From positions 1 to 11,410 of the forward strand of contig CAIWNO010000062.1 of the NCBI GenBank assembly GCA_903914045.1: a DNA stretch of 11,410 bases, read 5' to 3'. This document shows, piece after piece, positions 1 through 6,391 of the stretch. Position numbers and translations under genes: made by a program. This stretch comes from an uncultured bacterium. GTDB lineage: Bacteria > Planctomycetota > Phycisphaerae > Phycisphaerales > SM1A02. Positions within the stretch are counted from its first letter, which is position 1. Each line of letters starts with the position of its first letter. The notes under the pieces were generated by a model. It was given only the letters and a program-made list of their open reading frames with translations. It ran no database searches and was not told where the DNA came from.

Positions 1-27
1 ACCGCGCCAAAGAGTGGTGGTCAATGA
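1..27 (+). CDS. 3' end of an upstream plus-strand gene (partial, identity unknown)
   Basis: Reading from base 1 gives eight sense codons (TAPKSGGQ) and a TGA at 25-27. A Pro/Gly/Ser-rich tail like this is common at the end of exported proteins, but eight residues cannot identify a family. The TGA overlaps an ATG at 24-26. The next gene is an M16 peptidase homologue without the zinc motif, and such subunits are usually encoded beside an active M16 partner, so I infer this could be that partner. The reading frame itself is not proven. Confidence 0.35.
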   Translation, partial: TAPKSGGQ

Positions 28-74
28 ATTATTTCAAACTGAATACTTTCAATTTTATCAACGGAAACAACACA

Positions 75-1682
75 ATGAAAACAACAATCGCAACACTCGT
101 GCTGGCTTCAATCGCGCTTCCACTTTTCGCGGCGCAACAAACCACGTCGAAGGCGTCATCTAAGAGCGCGCCAACGGCAACTCCCGCCACTCAAAACGCA
201 ACCGCGGGCACAAGCGTGCCCAAGCGACCCGAGGAAATTAAATATGGTCCGCTGACATTCGATGCACCAGACGCCACCAAGTTTCGCTTCACGCTCAAAG
301 ATGGAACCGCCGTGTACATGGCGCCCAGCAAGGAGTTTCCGCTGATCTCGCTGAGCATGACCTTCAAGGGAGGCAGTTACCTGGAGCCAAAGGACATGGT
401 TGGTCTTGCCGGCATGACCGGTCGCATGATTCGCGAAGGTGGAACAACCACCATGAAACCCGCTGAATTTGATGAGGCGATTGACTTTCTGGCCACACAA
501 ATTTCCGCCAATTGCGGCGACACCACAAGTGGCGCCAGCATGAATTGCTTGACCAGCAACTTTGACGAAAGCTTGAAGCTGTTCGTGGACATGTTGCGCA
601 ATCCGGGCTTTGACGCGGCGCGTTTGGAAACCAATCGCGGTCAAGCGCTTGAAGGCATGAAGCAACGCAACGACGACGCGGGTTCAATCATGGGCCGCGA
701 GTGGAGCCGATTGATGTACGGCAGCGATCACTTTGAGTCGCGCGATGCCACCGAGGCAAGTTTGAAGGCGATCACGCCAGAGAACATGCGCGCGTTTCAA
801 ACGCGAATTTTCAATCCTGGCAATGTCATTATCGCGGTCAGCGGCGACTTTGAGCCAGAGACCATGCTTGCCAAACTCAACGCTGCATTTGATGGTTGGG
901 CACGCGGCGAAAAAATGCCGGATCCGCCAGCACCAACCGCCACGATTGTTCCTGGCATTTATCACGTGCAAAAAGATATTCCGCAAGGCAAAGTTCGTAT
1001 TGGCATGCGCTCCATCAAGCGCGACGACCCTGATTACATTCCGTACTTGTTGCTGAATGACATTCTGGGTGGTGGTGGTTTCACCAGTCGAATCATGTCA
1101 CAGGTGCGCAGCAACGAAGGCTTGGCGTACTCCGCTGGCAGTCGACTTGCGGCCAAGGTGTACTACCCCGGCGTGTTCGCGGCCAGTTATGAAAGCAAGA
1201 ATCCAACCGTGGCGCTTGCCGCAAAGATTGTGCTTGAAGAGATGGAAAAAGTGCGCAATCAGCTAGTGACTCCCGAGGAATTGGAGACCGCCAAGCGCCA
1301 ATTCATAGAGACATTTCCGCGCACATTTGAAAGCAAGCCAGCCATGCTTGGCGTGTTTGTTGGCGACGAGTGGACCAATCGACCAAAGGAATATTGGAAA
1401 ACATTCCGCGACAAAGTGAACGCGGTCACCGCGGCGGACCTGCAACGCGTGGCGCAAAAATATGTCACACCAAATGAAATGGTGTTGCTGGTGGTTGGTG
1501 ATTGGAACACCGTGGGTCCTGGCGACAGCACGGGCCGCGCCAAGATGGCTGATTTGCTTGGTGGCAAGGTGACGCATTTGCCGTTGCGTGATCCAATGAC
1601 CATGCAACCGATTGTGAAGATGGATCAAGTCGCTCCAACTGCGCCAACACCTGGCGGCGAGGGTTTGGCTCCCTCGCGTTGA
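75..1682 (+). CDS. Secreted M16-family peptidase homologue, inactive (R/Y-type) subunit
   Basis: This 535-residue protein has a signal peptide (MKTT, then a hydrophobic run ending near LFAAQQ), a Ser/Thr/Ala-rich linker to about residue 50, and the two-lobed M16 (pitrilysin/MPP-like) fold. The N-terminal lobe runs to about residue 270, with the family pattern GLAGMTGRM..GGT. The C-terminal lobe contains QVRSNEGLAYS. Where active M16 enzymes have HxxEH, it has G113-M-T-G116-R117, so both zinc histidines and the catalytic glutamate are absent. The C-lobe pair R345 and Y352, seven residues apart as in substrate-binding subunits, is kept. In heterodimeric M16B proteases one subunit carries HxxEH and the other the R/Y pair; this matches the second type. 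I chose the start at 75 because it gives a canonical signal peptide with GGAAA at 63-67 upstream. The alternative ATG at 24 overlaps the previous stop but adds an AT-rich, atypical 17-residue extension. It likely acts in the periplasm with a partner. Confidence 0.88.
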   Translation: MKTTIATLVLASIALPLFAAQQTTSKASSKSAPTATPATQNATAGTSVPKRPEEIKYGPLTFDAPDATKFRFTLKDGTAVYMAPSKEFPLISLSMTFKGGSYLEPKDMVGLAGMTGRMIREGGTTTMKPAEFDEAIDFLATQISANCGDTTSGASMNCLTSNFDESLKLFVDMLRNPGFDAARLETNRGQALEGMKQRNDDAGSIMGREWSRLMYGSDHFESRDATEASLKAITPENMRAFQTRIFNPGNVIIAVSGDFEPETMLAKLNAAFDGWARGEKMPDPPAPTATIVPGIYHVQKDIPQGKVRIGMRSIKRDDPDYIPYLLLNDILGGGGFTSRIMSQVRSNEGLAYSAGSRLAAKVYYPGVFAASYESKNPTVALAAKIVLEEMEKVRNQLVTPEELETAKRQFIETFPRTFESKPAMLGVFVGDEWTNRPKEYWKTFRDKVNAVTAADLQRVAQKYVTPNEMVLLVVGDWNTVGPGDSTGRAKMADLLGGKVTHLPLRDPMTMQPIVKMDQVAPTAPTPGGEGLAPSR

Positions 1683-1696
1683 GCGAATTTATTTCT

Positions 1697-1739
1697 GTTT
1701 GTACAAGTTTCTGCTTGTAAAAATTAACGCTTGTAAAAA
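1697..1739 (+). repeat. Short degenerate 16-bp tandem repeat before the terminator
   Basis: Three related 11-mers start at 1697, 1713 and 1729, exactly 16 bases apart: GTTTGTACAAG, GCTTGTAAAAA and GCTTGTAAAAA. The unit also includes TTTCTG before the first two copies. The last copy supplies the A-tract that opens the following terminator. No function is evident. Confidence 0.5.
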
Positions 1740-1782
1740 AGACCTCGGGTCGCACCCTCCTGCGATCCGAGGTCTTTCTTTT
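1735..1782 (+). terminator. Strong intrinsic terminator after the M16 gene
   Basis: A 17-bp stem with one G.U pair (1738-1754 with 1761-1777, core GACCTCGG/CCGAGGTC) closes a 6-base loop CCCTCC. It is followed by CTTTT on the plus strand and preceded by an A-run, so it could also act on the minus strand. It lies about 50 bases after the M16 stop codon and would end that operon. Confidence 0.88.
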
Positions 1783-2199
1783 AACGAACGATTCCCAGCG
1801 TTCGCGAACAACTTTCCTTTTCACTCTCTCTCCGTCGCGTTACTTCGAGGGCAGGCGACCTGTCCTCACTTCATAGCAGGCTGATTCTCAATCCCTTTCA
1901 TTGTCATCAACCCGCACTTCTTATACGGCGCATGGGGGTGCCTTGTGTGTCGATGAATTCAAAATGAATGAATTTCCCTGTATAGAACTGCATTTATGGA
2001 TGATGAAATGTGATTGCGCGCAATGGCTGGTTGTTGGCGCAAAAATAGAGTCTGCGCCCACCGTGGACGCAGACAGTTCACTCGGTGTGTAGATGATGAA
2101 TCTCCCCCGGACGAGTGGACCACTTCCATTACGGCACACAGAGATGGCCTGTAGAAAAAACGGGCTGTTTTTCAGTGATTTTGATCGATTCAAAGTCGC
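1783..2199. other. Non-coding gap between convergent genes
   Basis: About 415 bases separate the M16 terminator from the end of murJ. Open frames here are short, start without recognisable signals and do not look like proteins. Visible structure includes a small hairpin CGAACG/CGTTCG (1785-1790 with 1799-1804), a 6-bp AT hairpin AATTCA/TGAATT (1956-1961 with 1969-1974), a perfect palindrome ATTGCGCGCAAT (2013-2024), the minus-strand terminator at 2041-2074, and a weak A-tract/T-tract hairpin at 2155-2173. I recognise no tRNA or known small RNA. Confidence 0.6.
2041..2074 (-). terminator. Probable intrinsic terminator for murJ
   Basis: On the minus strand GTCTGCGTCCA (2074-2064) pairs with TGGGCGCAGAC (2060-2050) around a CGG triloop. 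This is an 11-bp stem with one U.G pair, followed by TCTATTTTT. The T-tract is on the minus strand only, which assigns it to murJ, whose stop codon lies about 125 bases upstream. The distance and the interrupted T-tract lower certainty. Confidence 0.6.
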
Positions 2200-3822
2200 T
2201 TAGGGTCCGTTATCGATGGCTTGAAAATCCGCGTCGATTTGCCCCAAAGTCCACTTCCATTCGGGCATATGCCACCATTTCGCAAGCGCGAACATGCACA
2301 CAATTCCGGCGCCCGTGAGCGCTAAAAGTTGCACAAGTGATTGTCCCCACTCCGCCCCCACTGGAACCACATGCGCAATGGCGCTGATGCCGACGGGAAG
2401 CACCAACGCAATCAACGTGATGATGGCGGTCATGACCAATGTCGCGGCGAAAATTTTCACGCTGGCCATGCGCGTGTGAATATCAAATAAATTGTTGACG
2501 CGTCCATGAAGAATATAAATTAAAATACCCGCTTGAATGAAGGCGCAGATGGTTGTGCTCCACGCCAGGCCTGAAGTATTGAGCGGCGTCCAAATTAAAG
2601 TGCAATTGAGAAGTAAGTTGAAGCACACCATCCAAATTGAAATACGCGTTGGTGTGATGGTGTCACCTAATGCGTAGAAAGCGCGCGTGATGGTTTGCAT
2701 GACGCTAAAGGCAACCACCGCTGGGGCGAAGCCAAGCAAGATGGTGGCCACTCGGATGGTGTCGTCCGCTGAAAATTTTCCACCTTGAAAAACAACGGCG
2801 GTCAAATGCGTGCGCACCACGATCAAGCCGGCGCTTGCGGGCAATCCAATGAACAACGCCAGTCGAATGCCGCGGCGCAATGTGTGTGCGAACAACGCAG
2901 GGTTGGAGGCTTGGCGTGAAAGCGTGGGAAAGATGGCGGTGGCAATGGCAATGCCAAACACGCCCAGCGGAAATTCATACAGACGCGTGGCGTAATTCAT
3001 GGCGGCGTTGGAGCCCTCCATTAATGGAAATCGCACGCCGAAAATAGTGGGACCAACCAAAGTTGGGTAACTGGCGATCACGCTGTCAATAAAGGTGTTG
3101 ATTTGAAATACACCAAGACCCAGCATCATGGGCACCATAGTTGTCAGCATGGTGCGCAACGAGTCGCGGCAACCATGCCATTGCAGCGACAAGCGAATGC
3201 CGTAGCCGCGCATGCTCCACATCATCCATGCCACTTGCAGCAGGCCGGCGACAACAACACTCCACGCGACAATCTGAATATGGCGCGTGTGCTCCAAGCC
3301 GCCATGCATGTACGACACGCCGATCGAGGCCGCGATGATGGCCGCGTTTAAAATAATTGGACTTGCAGCGGCCACGGCGAACTTGCCGTGCACATTCAAG
3401 ATGCTGCCAAGCAAAGCCACCACGCAAATCAACGGCATGTACGGCAACATGATGGCCATCAATTGATACGCAAGTTGTTCCTTTGGGAAAAAGTAAGGCA
3501 ACATCAGCACAACGGCTTCGCCCACCAATGTGAGCGCGGCCAACACCACCGTGAGCAACGCGATGGCGACCGACGCAAGGAGTCTTGCTTTTTGTGGATT
3601 GTCTTGCTCCAGTTTGGCGTACACCGGAGTGAACGATGCGCTGAGCGCGCCTTCGCCAAAAAGTCTGCGAAATAAATTTGGTAATTGAAACGCGATAAAG
3701 AACGCGTCCATGATTGGACCGGCGCCAAACACACGGCTTTGCGCGGCGTCGCGGGCCAGGCCGGAAAATCGGCTGACCAATGTCAACAAGGAGACGGTTC
3801 GAGCGTGCTTTTCAAACGACAT
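2200..3822 (-). CDS. murJ: Lipid II flippase MurJ
   Basis: This polytopic inner-membrane protein of 540 residues belongs to the MOP exporter superfamily and flips undecaprenyl-linked lipid II to the periplasmic face for peptidoglycan synthesis. The N-terminus is textbook MurJ: SRFSGLARD, then DAFFIAFQLPNLFRRLFGEGA. The charged residues R18, R24, D39, R52 and E57 fall at the same numbers as in the E. coli protein, and the later conserved arginine is R280 in ATRLYEFPLGVFG (E. coli R270). The hydrophobic profile fits about 14 membrane helices to residue 520. The loop before R280 (about 252-276) looks longer than in E. coli. A purine-rich GAGGGG sits about 8 bases before the ATG, the only clear Shine-Dalgarno I see in the window. 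It is divergent from the small lipoprotein gene (58-base gap) and convergent with the M16 gene. Presence of murJ implies a peptidoglycan wall. Confidence 0.96.
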   Translation of the reverse strand: MSFEKHARTVSLLTLVSRFSGLARDAAQSRVFGAGPIMDAFFIAFQLPNLFRRLFGEGALSASFTPVYAKLEQDNPQKARLLASVAIALLTVVLAALTLVGEAVVLMLPYFFPKEQLAYQLMAIMLPYMPLICVVALLGSILNVHGKFAVAAASPIILNAAIIAASIGVSYMHGGLEHTRHIQIVAWSVVVAGLLQVAWMMWSMRGYGIRLSLQWHGCRDSLRTMLTTMVPMMLGLGVFQINTFIDSVIASYPTLVGPTIFGVRFPLMEGSNAAMNYATRLYEFPLGVFGIAIATAIFPTLSRQASNPALFAHTLRRGIRLALFIGLPASAGLIVVRTHLTAVVFQGGKFSADDTIRVATILLGFAPAVVAFSVMQTITRAFYALGDTITPTRISIWMVCFNLLLNCTLIWTPLNTSGLAWSTTICAFIQAGILIYILHGRVNNLFDIHTRMASVKIFAATLVMTAIITLIALVLPVGISAIAHVVPVGAEWGQSLVQLLALTGAGIVCMFALAKWWHMPEWKWTLGQIDADFQAIDNGP

Positions 3823-3836
3823 GATCCGGACCCCTC
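3823..3836 (-). promoter_or_regulatory. Shine-Dalgarno site of murJ
   Basis: The minus strand reads GAGGGG (3836-3831) followed by 8 bases and the ATG at 3822. It supports this start and stands out because most other starts here lack any such sequence. Confidence 0.6.
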
Positions 3837-3880
3837 ATGCATGCTCCTTGAAGTTGGCGACTGTATCCTTGGCTATCGAC

Positions 3881-4309
3881 ATGAAACGAATTCTTCCTGC
3901 AATGATTCTGCTCGTGGCGTGGACAACGCTTGGGACTGGATGTGGTTCAGGTCCAGCCATGATTTTGGAAAGCGATATTCCCGCGCCACCAGAAATGGAA
4001 AGCCGTCACAGCGCCAATATTGATCAGCGCAGTGGAGAGCTTGATGGCGGAAAATTTACATTTCGCGGACCGATTGAGGATGTTGTGGTTTTCACCAATG
4101 AATCCGTGGCCTTATTCCAAGCGCAAGGCTGGACCGTGGCGAAACGCACGGTGAATCCAACCGCGGGCGATTTAGTTTTTCGCAAGGGAAACCGCGAGGT
4201 CGAAGTGAATTTCAGGGCTGGTCAACTGAATCCATCCATGAGCGAGGCCACGGTTATTGTGCGCCAAATTGCAACGCCAACTCCGCCGCCAAGCGTCCCG
4301 AGCGCATAG
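3881..4309 (+). CDS. Small exported protein, putative lipoprotein, function unknown
   Basis: This 142-residue protein starts MKRILPAM with a hydrophobic segment to about residue 19 and a cysteine at 21 (LGTGC). That resembles a lipoprotein signal, but the -3 position is Gly rather than Leu, so the lipobox is imperfect. The mature part (about residues 50-130) alternates strands and a helix, with VALFQAQGWTVAKR and FRKGNREVEVNF; the tail is Pro-rich. I do not recognise a named family. The reading frame stays open upstream to 3710, but that region is the murJ N-terminus on the other strand and lacks a signal peptide, so the start at 3881 is preferred. There is no Shine-Dalgarno. A TATCCT lies at 3864-3869, 11 bases before the ATG. 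The last 56 bases overlap the convergent oxidoreductase gene. Confidence 0.75.
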   Translation: MKRILPAMILLVAWTTLGTGCGSGPAMILESDIPAPPEMESRHSANIDQRSGELDGGKFTFRGPIEDVVVFTNESVALFQAQGWTVAKRTVNPTAGDLVFRKGNREVEVNFRAGQLNPSMSEATVIVRQIATPTPPPSVPSA

Positions 4310-5522
4310 CGCTATCAATAGATCCTTCGCTGACAAAATCGCCCGCGATAAACAATCCGTGGCCTTGCGACGCAGTGGGACGTTGTGAAAAGTCGCGGGG
4401 AGTTTGTCGTGGAAGCGCGTGGGCAATGTCTTGCGCGCGCACAAGTTTCCACGCGTCAACGCCTGCGCCAAACCACGTTCGCATTTGCGCGCGCGCTTGT
4501 TGTTCAAGTTGACGCAGTCCCAGTTGCGCTAGTGAAACGTCGACGCAATTGACGCTGATTAAAGCCATGCCGCGCGGCGCGTAGTGGCTTGATGCGGCGG
4601 ACATGCACATGACATGATTCGCGGGACCGTTGCCGGTGGCGTCCAAATGCAAAACCGGTTTGCGCAACGATTCTGGAAGTTCATGTATGGACACCGCGTA
4701 GGAAAGTTGCGTTGTGCCGCGCCATGCGCCCGCCGAAATATGTGGCAACAATTTGGCCGCCGCGCTTTGATCCACGGCCACAATGACGGCGTGAAAATGT
4801 TCAACCGCGCCCGCGACTGGTTGCACGCGCCAACCCGTTGACATTGGAGTGACGGCCGCGACTGGACAACCTAAACGTATTTGTTGCGCTGGCAACGGCC
4901 GCGCCAGTTGCTTGGGAATTTCTTGCATGCCACATTGCGGAACCGCCGCGCCGCCGCGAATGAACATGGACAGCGTGAAGTCCAGCATTGCGGAATCTGT
5001 TTCAAGCGAGCGGTCCAAAAACACTCCGCCAAAAAAGGCGCGCGCGAATAGGTCTTGAAATCGCTTGGCGATTGAGCGTTGATCCATCCATGCTGAAGCC
5101 GTCAAGCCTTGGCTTATTGGTTGCGATGGTTGCTTGCCTTGCAACGCGGCCATGGTGAGCGGCAACAAGCCCACCGCCGTGGATGGCGTGATGAGTCCGT
5201 GCAACACGCCGGACAACGCCGCGCTTGGGCAACGTAGCGGATGTCCCATGCGAATCCATTTTGTGCCGGTGAACAATCGCGCTTGCAACGCAAGTGGCTG
5301 CAGACGCAACGCGTCCAAGTCAAGCCACGCGCCGGCCTCTGGATATGCGGGTAAATACACTTGAAATCCGCGGTCAATTTGAAATCCATCAACCATGTCC
5401 GTGGCCACGCGGCCACCCACGCGGTGTGAACTTTCGAACATGGTGAAACTGTGTCCAGCGCGCTGCAATGTTCGCGCGGCGGTCAAGCCAGCGAGTCCAG
5501 CGCCAAGAATGGCGATCTTCAT
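4254..5522 (-). CDS. FAD-dependent oxidoreductase (amine oxidase / phytoene desaturase-like superfamily)
   Basis: This 422-residue flavoprotein begins with a Rossmann dinucleotide-binding motif GAGLAG (7-12), an acidic residue at the end of the second strand (E30) and the GGR motif (36-38). This trio is typical of the flavin amine oxidase, phytoene desaturase and protoporphyrinogen oxidase superfamily. DRGFQVYLPAYPEA and FFGGVFLDR follow the pattern of a widespread uncharacterised branch of that superfamily. The C-terminus has the second FAD motif, LFIAGDF..GSIDSAMRSGR (about 390-410). No signal peptide is evident and the substrate cannot be inferred. The ATG overlaps the stop of the ParA-like gene as ATGA, so translational coupling is likely, and there is no Shine-Dalgarno. 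It is the last gene of the minus-strand block and I see no terminator after it. Its 3' end runs 56 bases into the convergent lipoprotein gene. Confidence 0.88.
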   Translation of the reverse strand: MKIAILGAGLAGLTAARTLQRAGHSFTMFESSHRVGGRVATDMVDGFQIDRGFQVYLPAYPEAGAWLDLDALRLQPLALQARLFTGTKWIRMGHPLRCPSAALSGVLHGLITPSTAVGLLPLTMAALQGKQPSQPISQGLTASAWMDQRSIAKRFQDLFARAFFGGVFLDRSLETDSAMLDFTLSMFIRGGAAVPQCGMQEIPKQLARPLPAQQIRLGCPVAAVTPMSTGWRVQPVAGAVEHFHAVIVAVDQSAAAKLLPHISAGAWRGTTQLSYAVSIHELPESLRKPVLHLDATGNGPANHVMCMSAASSHYAPRGMALISVNCVDVSLAQLGLRQLEQQARAQMRTWFGAGVDAWKLVRAQDIAHALPRQTPRDFSQRPTASQGHGLFIAGDFVSEGSIDSAMRSGRLAAELALQFGAQ

Positions 5523-6373
5523 GTGGATGAAACCGACGACTGTTGCGACGCGTCGCTGGCGGTGCGCTCATTCCACATGGCCATCAAACTGTTGGCCACG
5601 CCGCGGTAGTCATCGGCGCCGGCGCACTTGGGGTCGTAGTCGAAAATAGTTTGTCCAAATGATGGCGCCTCGGCCAACTTGATGTTGCGTCGAATGGGCG
5701 GCTGCAACAATCGACATGTGTTCCATGGCACATCGCTGTCGCGGGAACTTTCAAAGTGCTGGCGAATTTCCTCCACCACGGCGCGCCCGTGGCTGGACTG
5801 GCTTTCATGCATGCACAAGACCACGCCGGTGCAACGCAACTTTGGATTCAAACCCGCGGTGATGTCGGAAACGGTTTGCAATAATTTTTCCAAGCCGCGA
5901 AGCGCCAAGTATTGCGCTTGCATTGGAACGATCACTTCATCGGCCGCGGTGAGTGCGTTCACGCTGAGAACGCCAAGTCCAGGCGGACAATCAAGCAAGA
6001 CCACGTCGAATTGGTCGCGCACAGTTTCCAAGGCGTTGGCCAAAATGTGCTGCGCGTCTTGTTGACCCTCCGCAAGGGCAAGATGTTGATCGGCGGGAAT
6101 AAACCACAGATTGTCGCGCGCCTGCGTGACGCATTGCGCAATGGGCAGCGGCGGATCCGCGAACAAACTTGTGCTGCTTGGACGCGGCTCGTCGTTGGAG
6201 GCCTCCACGCCAAAATGCAAACTGAGATTGGATTGCGGATCAAGATCAATCAACAAGGTGCGCAAGCCACAGGCGGCGAAGGCCGCGCCAAGATTCACGG
6301 TGGTGGTGGTTTTTCCAACGCCACCTTTTTGATTGAGAAGCGCGACCACTCGCATTTTGTTCTGGCCGTTCAT
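5519..6373 (-). CDS. ParA/Soj-family ATPase, without a neighbouring parB
   Basis: This 284-residue MinD/ParA-superfamily ATPase acts on the nucleoid in chromosome or cargo partitioning. It has the deviant Walker A KGGVGKT with signature lysine K16 and K21, switch I DLDPQ (43-47), and switch II LLDCPPG (D128). It also has the Soj-type C-terminal segment with NIKLAEAPSFG and DYDP. It lacks the long N-terminal DNA-binding extension of plasmid P1/F-type ParA, which fits a chromosomal Soj-like or orphan ParA. Usually parB follows parA; here the next gene is a flavoprotein with an ATGA overlap, so its partner is elsewhere or is not ParB. The previous gene ends 18 bases upstream. The start at 6373 is preceded by TATACT plus 7 bases; an internal ATG at 6355 (MRVVALLNQ) would give a more standard ParA N-terminus. 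No Shine-Dalgarno precedes either. Confidence 0.9.
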   Translation of the reverse strand: MNGQNKMRVVALLNQKGGVGKTTTTVNLGAAFAACGLRTLLIDLDPQSNLSLHFGVEASNDEPRPSSTSLFADPPLPIAQCVTQARDNLWFIPADQHLALAEGQQDAQHILANALETVRDQFDVVLLDCPPGLGVLSVNALTAADEVIVPMQAQYLALRGLEKLLQTVSDITAGLNPKLRCTGVVLCMHESQSSHGRAVVEEIRQHFESSRDSDVPWNTCRLLQPPIRRNIKLAEAPSFGQTIFDYDPKCAGADDYRGVANSLMAMWNERTASDASQQSSVSST

Positions 6374-6386
6374 CGCTTGAAGTATA
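6374..6386 (-). promoter_or_regulatory. Candidate leaderless promoter (-10 TATACT) at the parA-like gene
   Basis: On the minus strand TATACT (6386-6381) is followed by exactly 7 bases and the ATG at 6373. A -10 element this close would place the transcription start at or beside the start codon. It sits in the 18-base gap after the previous gene. I see no good -35. It may give parA a promoter of its own inside the block. Confidence 0.45.
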
Positions 6387-6391
6387 GATGA

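Noticed and set aside
1921..2193. Minus-strand 90-codon open frame in the convergent gap
   Set aside because: Composition is not protein-like, it covers the probable murJ terminator, and it has no start signal.
3710..3880. N-terminal extension of the small lipoprotein
   Set aside because: It is antisense to the conserved MurJ N-terminus and would bury the signal peptide.
4301..4313. Hairpin AGCGC-ATA-GCGCT over the lipoprotein stop as a terminator
   Set aside because: The stem is only 5 bp and no T-tract follows on either strand.
5443..5449. GTGAAAC, a half-site resembling parS (another at 4532-4538)
   Set aside because: Neither is paired with the inverted half GTTTCAC, so neither forms a parS palindrome; chance matches in coding sequence.
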